Positions 7,113-10,995 of a stretch of 10,995 nucleotides of DNA are shown here, piece by piece. Positions within the stretch are counted from its first letter, which is position 1. Each line of letters begins with the position of its first letter. The translations under genes were made by a program, and so were the position numbers. The notes under the pieces were generated by a model. The model saw only the letters and a program-made list of their open reading frames with translations. It did not search any database and was not told the DNA's origin. Source of the DNA: Beroe ovata (lineage: Eukaryota; Ctenophora; Nuda; Beroida; Beroidae); the NCBI GenBank assembly GCA_946803715.1, contig CAMPET010000062.1:9465-20459 (forward strand). The letters run 5' to 3'.

Positions 7113-7361
7113 CAACGGGGCGTTTCCGATGGTGAAAAATGGTGAAAAATGGTGAAAAATNTTTTGCTCCTCTTGTTTTTGTTACTGTGATATTTTCTTT
7201 AATACTAGATTTTGTCAACAACACTCTATTTCTGAAAAATTTTCCCCCCGACCAGGGGCGTTGCCCCTGAACCCTAATGGGGGCTGCGCCCCCATACCCC
7301 TGCCGAAGCTTGCTCGCTTCGCTCGCTGCGCCCCCTGAAAAAATGTCTGGCTACGTGCCTG
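7113..7361. mobile_element. Sequence between the duplicated copies, with GC-rich hairpins
   Basis: Contains three exact copies of GGTGAAAAAT (7131-7160), then an N (7161), then an AT-rich stretch, then a GC-rich segment at about 7245-7335. That segment has two tight palindromes, GGGGCGTTGCCCC and TGGGGGCTGCGCCCCCA, followed by AAGCTTGCTCGCTTCGCTCGC. Such stem-loop tails are common in dispersed elements of invertebrates and protists. I infer a small non-autonomous element or fragment; no coding capacity is seen. Confidence 0.5.
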
Positions 7362-7740
7362 ACCACCCAGCATATCACAAGACTTCTTGGACCCGGGAGT
7401 GATGATTATATAGATGTGTCAGACATGGTGACGAAGTATTATTTGATTATCATGCAGACCCCATCATACCCATTAAAGTGCAACTTACTTTGATACTGAT
7501 GAAACCTGATGAAACCTTTAGTTTGGGAGTTGTGAGTAACTGATGAAACTGATGAGTAACTGATGAAGTTATATGAGTAACTGATGAATAAATACTCCCT
7601 ATTGAACTTGAAAGCTGTTCATCACTAGAAAATTTTAAAACTTCTCTCAAAACCTTTTTATCGCAGAAGCATTTGACTACTGATATTATATTGCCTTTAT
7701 TTCTATATGCTTTCAAGGTGCAACTTGACAGTGTATATCT
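7362..7740. repeat. Direct duplication, copy B (~379 bp)
   Basis: Second copy of 6731-7112. It carries an expanded GAGTAACTGATGA array (three units at about 7536-7590) compared with copy A. The minus-strand open frame at 7716-7450 is a by-product of this repeat: it is not conserved in copy A, where stops interrupt it. Confidence 0.9.
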
Positions 7741-8020
7741 AAATTTTGTTCTTTGCTATTCGATTATGTATATAAACATACTTCATGTATATAAAGAAAA
7801 TGAAATATTATGAATAATATTATCACTGTTGCATATATGGCACTCAGGAGAAGAAACCACTGTCATGAAAGTTTCCATAGTATATGGGTTTGGTTCAATA
7901 ATCAATGGTTCAATTCTTAATAAATAAACTAAAATAAATATAAAATAGAATAGATTACATAACCACTGTTAGATATGGTTCAAGTGACTTACTCTCAAAG
8001 ACTACTTGTATATCATATTT
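7741..8020. other. AT-rich spacer
   Basis: Very AT-rich, with TATATAAA-like stretches and an AATAAATAAACTAAAATAAATA run at about 7919-7940. No gene, structured repeat or exon with good splice sites was recognised. Confidence 0.6.
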
Positions 8021-8029
8021 TTCACTCAC

Positions 8030-8117
8030 TTGGTCTGTCAGTCAGGAGGGCCATCAGATGTAGGACCACCTTGAGGTCAATGTCATGTAGTCTGCCAATG
8101 AGCTTGACCAGCTGCAG
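8030..8117 (-). other. Candidate internal exon, unidentified product
   Basis: A CTTTCTGGTCTCTGGTAACAG acceptor (AG at 8119-8118) and a consensus GTGAGT donor (8029-8024) flank 88 bp open in one frame: LQLVKLIGRLHDIDLKVV, then LHLMALLTDRP. The peptide reads as amphipathic helices with high codon quality for such a short stretch. I do not recognise the family. It lies directly downstream of a decayed LINE tail, so it could belong to an unidentified host gene or to a gene fragment. Confidence 0.35.
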
Positions 8118-8161
8118 CTGTTACCAGAGACCAGAAAGTGGTCTGGTATCAATGCAACGAA

Positions 8162-8296
8162 TTACGAAAGTGCAATTTTGAACGATTCAAACAATTTTGC
8201 AGCTCTTACATCAACTGGCACCTTGTTCCACAGTTTTCATCCTTTAACTCAGAACTCAGAAGAACCTGTCATACAGTGTCTGATTCTTAGTTAAAT
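8162..8296 (-). pseudogene. Decayed LINE ORF2 C-terminus
   Basis: On the minus strand, 8236-8162 reads KLWNKVPVDVRAAKLFESFK then IALS and stop. This matches the characteristic LWN.LP..V..A.....FK..L ending of non-LTR retrotransposon reverse transcriptases. Just upstream, TLYDRFF and VLS appear in another frame with internal stops, which indicates at least one frameshift and several nonsense changes. Only the tail remains; it is inactive. Confidence 0.6.
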
Positions 8297-8450
8297 AAGA
8301 ATTTTCAAAAAATTAGGGCGATGAATTTAGTATGAGTGGGCAGCAAGTGTACATAACATCTAGGCAACGTATCTGGACATTTCGGTAATAACAGCTTTTA
8401 TGCTGTCTGGCGATGCTAGACCGCTGATGCTAACGGCTTGCATCTGTGAT

Positions 8451-8513
8451 CTGAGAATAAGTCTGCATCTACGCGCGAATCGAAATTCTCGACAGGGTCT
8501 ATCATCGATCGAC
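8451..8513 (-). repeat. CpG-rich ~65-bp repeat, copy 1 (inverted)
   Basis: Read on the minus strand it is GTCGATCGATGATAGACCCT, GTCGAGAATTTCG, a CGCG core and ACTTATTCTCAG. It is inverted relative to copies 2 and 3, so copies 1 and 2 form a palindrome around an 84-bp centre. Confidence 0.85.
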
Positions 8514-8528
8514 AACACAGGTTCATAC

Positions 8529-8560
8529 CTTAGGGAATTGGAATCATGATCATTGGCCAT
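8529..8560 (-). other. Candidate first coding exon in CpG-rich region
   Basis: An ATG in good context (GCGCAACATGG) at 8560 is followed by MANDHDSNSL plus AG and a GTATGA donor at 8528. The location at the edge of a CpG-dense block fits a promoter-proximal exon ending in phase 2. The next exon is not proven: 8117-8030 is not compatible in phase, while 6788-6733 is. Chance occurrence is quite possible. Confidence 0.25.
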
Positions 8561-8597
8561 GTTGCGCGCCCGTTTTTTTATTGTCAGACTTTATTTT

Positions 8598-8663
8598 GTC
8601 GATCAATGATAGCCCCTGTCAGATCGAAAATTTCATTGCGCGCGCGCCGCTAATTATTCTCAG
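8598..8663 (+). repeat. CpG-rich ~65-bp repeat, copy 2
   Basis: GTCGATCAATGATAGCCCCT, then ATCGAAAATTTCATTG, a CGCGCGCGCC core and ATTATTCTCAGACAGA. It is direct relative to copy 3 and inverted relative to copy 1. Confidence 0.85.
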
Positions 8664-8713
8664 ACAGAGCTGGCGCTCGCTGCTCGCGTCAGCTGGGCCT
8701 GGCACCGCCAGGT

Positions 8714-8790
8714 AATCGATGATAGACCCTGGCCCTGTCGAGAATTTCGTTTCGCGCGCGCGGCGCAAACTTATTCTCAGACAGACGCCG
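8714..8790 (+). repeat. CpG-rich ~65-bp repeat, copy 3
   Basis: ATCGATGATAGACCCTGG, GTCGAGAATTTCGTTTCG, a CGCGCGCGG core, then ACTTATTCTCAGACAGACG. Compared with copy 1 it has an inserted GGCCCT. Confidence 0.85.
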
Positions 8791-8960
8791 CGCAAGCATC
8801 GCCATACAATTATCTAACCTTTGTTTCGAGGATCGCGATCGCATGCGCGAGAAGCAGAGCACTATAGGCCAGTTTCGCGAGGTGCGGCACTAGGCAGAAT
8901 TTGCGACGCGCGCGGATTTGCAAAGTACCCTCTCTTTGACGGCATGTTTGACAATGTTTT

Positions 8961-9968
8961 TGCAGTTCCAAAGCGCTGAAGTACGGTTATTTTTGTTCAG
9001 CTAAGATTGGAGAATACAACGGTACCAAAAATGTGCACAATGAAGCAAGTTTACTAGTGTCTGTGAGTTGCCCAAGTTTGGGTATTTTCAGGCCAATATA
9101 ACTTGTTATTACCAATTATTCCAGCGATGGGACTTATACCATTTTTCAGTTTGAGCTTTCAGCTTCAAGATCCAATCAAAATTAATCCGCGGAAAAGCGC
9201 GGAACATTGTCAAATCGGCCGTCAAAGATGGGTAGGTTTTTCGAAATCGGCGATCGTAATCACTGATCTGTGTCGTCTCGCGTAATTTCAGCGCGCCATG
9301 AGTTTCCAAGAAAACAACCTGAGTGTACAAGGTCTGTGAAATATAACCAAGTCACCAAAATTTCAAAATAGTATCAAAGACAGTGAATAAATGCTTTGGT
9401 ATCTTGCCAAAACAAGGTGAAGTTAGAATCATTGAGTCTCTGACACGGTTGCTGTTGAAATTGTGTGCTTTTTACATTATTTTGTCATCTGGTAAGCGCG
9501 GTTGGGCAAATATTGTGACATTTTGCCCCATTTCGGAAAATGATTTCTATTGATGTAACCAGCAACGAATCCATGTGTGTGGTGTTCATGTTAGAAAGCT
9601 CATGATAATCGTGGATAACTCGGAATCCTCATTGGAGTCTGTGATCGATTAATGAATAGAGTGACATCGTGAGAAAATGAAACCCTTCAAGTTTTGTTGG
9701 CAAATCATAAAATGGAAGAAACAATACAGTCATCATTATGTTACCAAATGATACATATTCAGTATCAACATTCAACATCATCGATACGGTCAGTTTCATG
9801 AACCGTAGGTATAAATAAATGGATATCATCAAAAGTTTAATCTTTTCCATAAGATGGGAGAAATATAAATTGTATCAAATATGAAATACGAATTGTATAA
9901 AAGAATGAAAATAATCCCATTTCTCAATAATACATTCATCAGTCATGCTGTTGAGTGTTGGAGTCTGA
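8961..9968. other. Long stretch without a recognised gene
   Basis: Short open frames on both strands around 9103-9330 show no domain I recognise. A TTTCAG acceptor-like site at about 9285-9291 precedes a 13-codon ATG frame, which is not enough to call. CpG-rich patches persist to about 9300. From 9400 the sequence is AT-rich, and it may include the 5' UTR of the LINE that follows. A GTATAAAAG motif lies near 9896. Confidence 0.5.
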
Positions 9969-10995
9969 GANACAAGAGATGACAAATTTGGATTTCAAAC
10001 TGATGTTGAAAAATGGGATGATACTTTCTCTGAGCCTTCCTCCCTGAAGAGAAAATTCAGAAAATCATATGGGAATAGGTCCCCTTCATCCAAATCACCA
10101 GGCGTCAAGAAGATTGTTGGATCTAAGGACCATTGCCCATGTCTAAAGGTTTGGCGAGGCTCATCTCGAATAACATGTGTATCATGTGATCAGTGCTATC
10201 ACTGTGATTGTGTTGGATTAAGTGGTCTTAAACAAGATGGTGTTGAGCAAATTTTCAGTTGGAAATGTTATAAATGCTTCAAGCCTACTTTTGCTCATGA
10301 GACTGACAGTACTAGGAATGAAGATCTTCGATCAATGATTCACGAGGAAGTGAAGATTGCATGCTCATCCACTATGAAAGATTTGGTTGTGTCAGCTACA
10401 CAAGAAGCTGTAAGAAATGCCACCAAGGGATTAGTTGAAGAAGTTGCCAAGAAAACAAATCAATCTGTAAAAACCTTTGCAGAAGTCACAGTTGGGAATA
10501 CCAAAGAGGTTCAAAAGAAGATTATAGAGGATGTGAAAGAAGCAACTGCTTCTACTGTTGTTATTGGGGAGGTCTGCAGGAAAATGGATAATGATCAACT
10601 TGAGCGAGAACGTAGGAAGTTTAATGTCATTATCAATAAAGTCCCTGAACCCCAACCTTCCATAACTGGCAAAGAAAGAAAGGAGCAAGACATGAAGTTT
10701 TTATGCAAAAACTTAGCAATGGACTTCAATGACATCAGGACTTGTTTCAGGACTGGTGCAATTGTTAAGAATAAAGATGGTGTCACTTTGCCAAGGTCAC
10801 TGATTGTTGTGTTCAAGCAAGAAGAAACTGCTAGATACTGGCATGACTATGGCCGGGGATACCATGTAGAAGACACTGAAATCTGGATTAATCCAGATCT
10901 GTGCAAAGCAGACAGGCATATGAGTTTTTTAGTGCGCCAGGAACGAAGGAACAGGCAGAAAACTGTTCCAATGGTTCAGACAGCGCAAAAATCTG
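9969..10995 (+). CDS. LINE ORF1 protein with PHD finger and RRM-like domain (partial)
   Basis: An uninterrupted frame runs from 9969 to the window edge (342 codons). Counting from 9969, residues 56-103 form a PHD zinc finger: C56-x-C58-x11-C70-x2-C73-x4-H78-x2-C81-x18-C100-x2-C103, with the usual Trp two residues before C100. A long helical, probably coiled-coil region follows (about 115-215). An RRM-like and C-terminal nucleic-acid-binding region then begins at RRKFNVIINKVPEP (about 216) and continues with FRTGAI, PRSLIVVF, IWINPDL and FLVRQERRNRQ. This order is that of ORF1 proteins of CR1-type and related non-LTR retrotransposons, which bind the element RNA. A TGA at 9966 precedes the frame and an N lies at 9971, so the true start, and whether the 5' end is broken, is unresolved. 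ORF2 (endonuclease and reverse transcriptase) should lie to the right. Confidence 0.85.
9969..10995 (+). mobile_element. Non-LTR retrotransposon (LINE, CR1-like), 5' portion
   Basis: Inferred from the PHD-RRM ORF1. The 343 visible codons lack stops after 9968, so this copy is fairly young. Neither the 5' boundary nor target-site duplications could be identified. The orientation is opposite to the four host genes. Confidence 0.75.

Larger units (their letters stand above)
8560..8960. promoter_or_regulatory. CpG-dense block, possible promoter or repeat-derived island
   Basis: The surroundings are AT-rich, but here CGCGCGCG runs (about 8638-8648, 8753-8765, 8908-8916) and sites such as GCGATCGC are frequent. 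Part of the density comes from the 65-bp repeat copies. No gene start is firmly linked to it. Confidence 0.4.

Noticed and set aside
7450-7716. Minus-strand open frame of 88 codons in copy B
   Set aside because: The frame is not maintained in copy A and much of it encodes the short GAGTAACTGATGA tandem repeats.
7975-8181. Plus-strand open frame of 68 codons
   Set aside because: It is antisense to a better-supported minus-strand exon candidate and the LINE tail.
9103-9330. Open frames on both strands in a CpG-rich stretch
   Set aside because: No domain or splice-supported structure was found; they could be repeat-derived.
10431-10816. Two minus-strand open frames
   Set aside because: Antisense shadows of the LINE ORF1.
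1-10995. tRNA, rRNA or other structured RNA genes
   Set aside because: No cloverleaf with A and B boxes and no rRNA-like sequence was noticed on reading; a covariance-model scan was not possible here.

Overview
The window is animal nuclear DNA. The genes are split by short GT-AG introns (76 to 490 bp), the intergenic DNA is AT-rich, and there are microsatellites, minisatellites, CpG-dense repeats and LINE retrotransposon remains. Two housekeeping genes (glycogenin, NDUFA5) could be rebuilt exon by exon. Their divergence from vertebrate versions, together with the repeat content, suggests an invertebrate, perhaps an arthropod; species level cannot be fixed. Ns at 7161 and 9971 indicate a draft assembly.

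All four convincing host genes are read from the minus strand, so transcription runs from right to left. From right to left they are: an intronless BTB/BACK protein (5838-4987); an intronless FBXO31-like F-box protein (4583-3366); NDUFA5, a complex I subunit, complete in three exons (2823-1924, 121 aa); and glycogenin (1308-41, three exons, with the C-terminal exons beyond the left edge). The BTB and F-box proteins look like substrate adaptors for two ubiquitin ligase classes, CUL3 and SCF/CUL1. NDUFA5 (respiration) and glycogenin (glycogen priming) are metabolic. Nothing suggests co-transcription; intergenic gaps are about 400-620 bp.

Region by region: 1-1308 is glycogenin, with a CA repeat starting exactly at a splice donor and a 20-bp-unit minisatellite filling most of intron 1. 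1309-1923 holds a long imperfect hairpin (MITE-like). 4584-5000 and 5799-5880 carry short tandem repeats, one of which supplies the BTB stop codon while another duplicates its start codon. 5881-8020 is repeat-rich: an interspersed repeat, a ~380-bp direct duplication, and a GC-rich hairpin element between the two copies. 8030-8560 holds weakly supported exon-like pieces and a decayed LINE ORF2 tail. 8450-8960 is a CpG-dense block with three copies of a ~65-bp repeat. 9969-10995 is the 5' part of a LINE ORF1 with a PHD finger and an RRM-like domain, cut by the window edge.

I see no evidence for a wholly new system. The points most worth checking are the minisatellite built from X-box-like (RFX) palindromes, the start-codon duplication that creates an overlapping uORF, and the pair of intronless ubiquitin-ligase adaptor genes.
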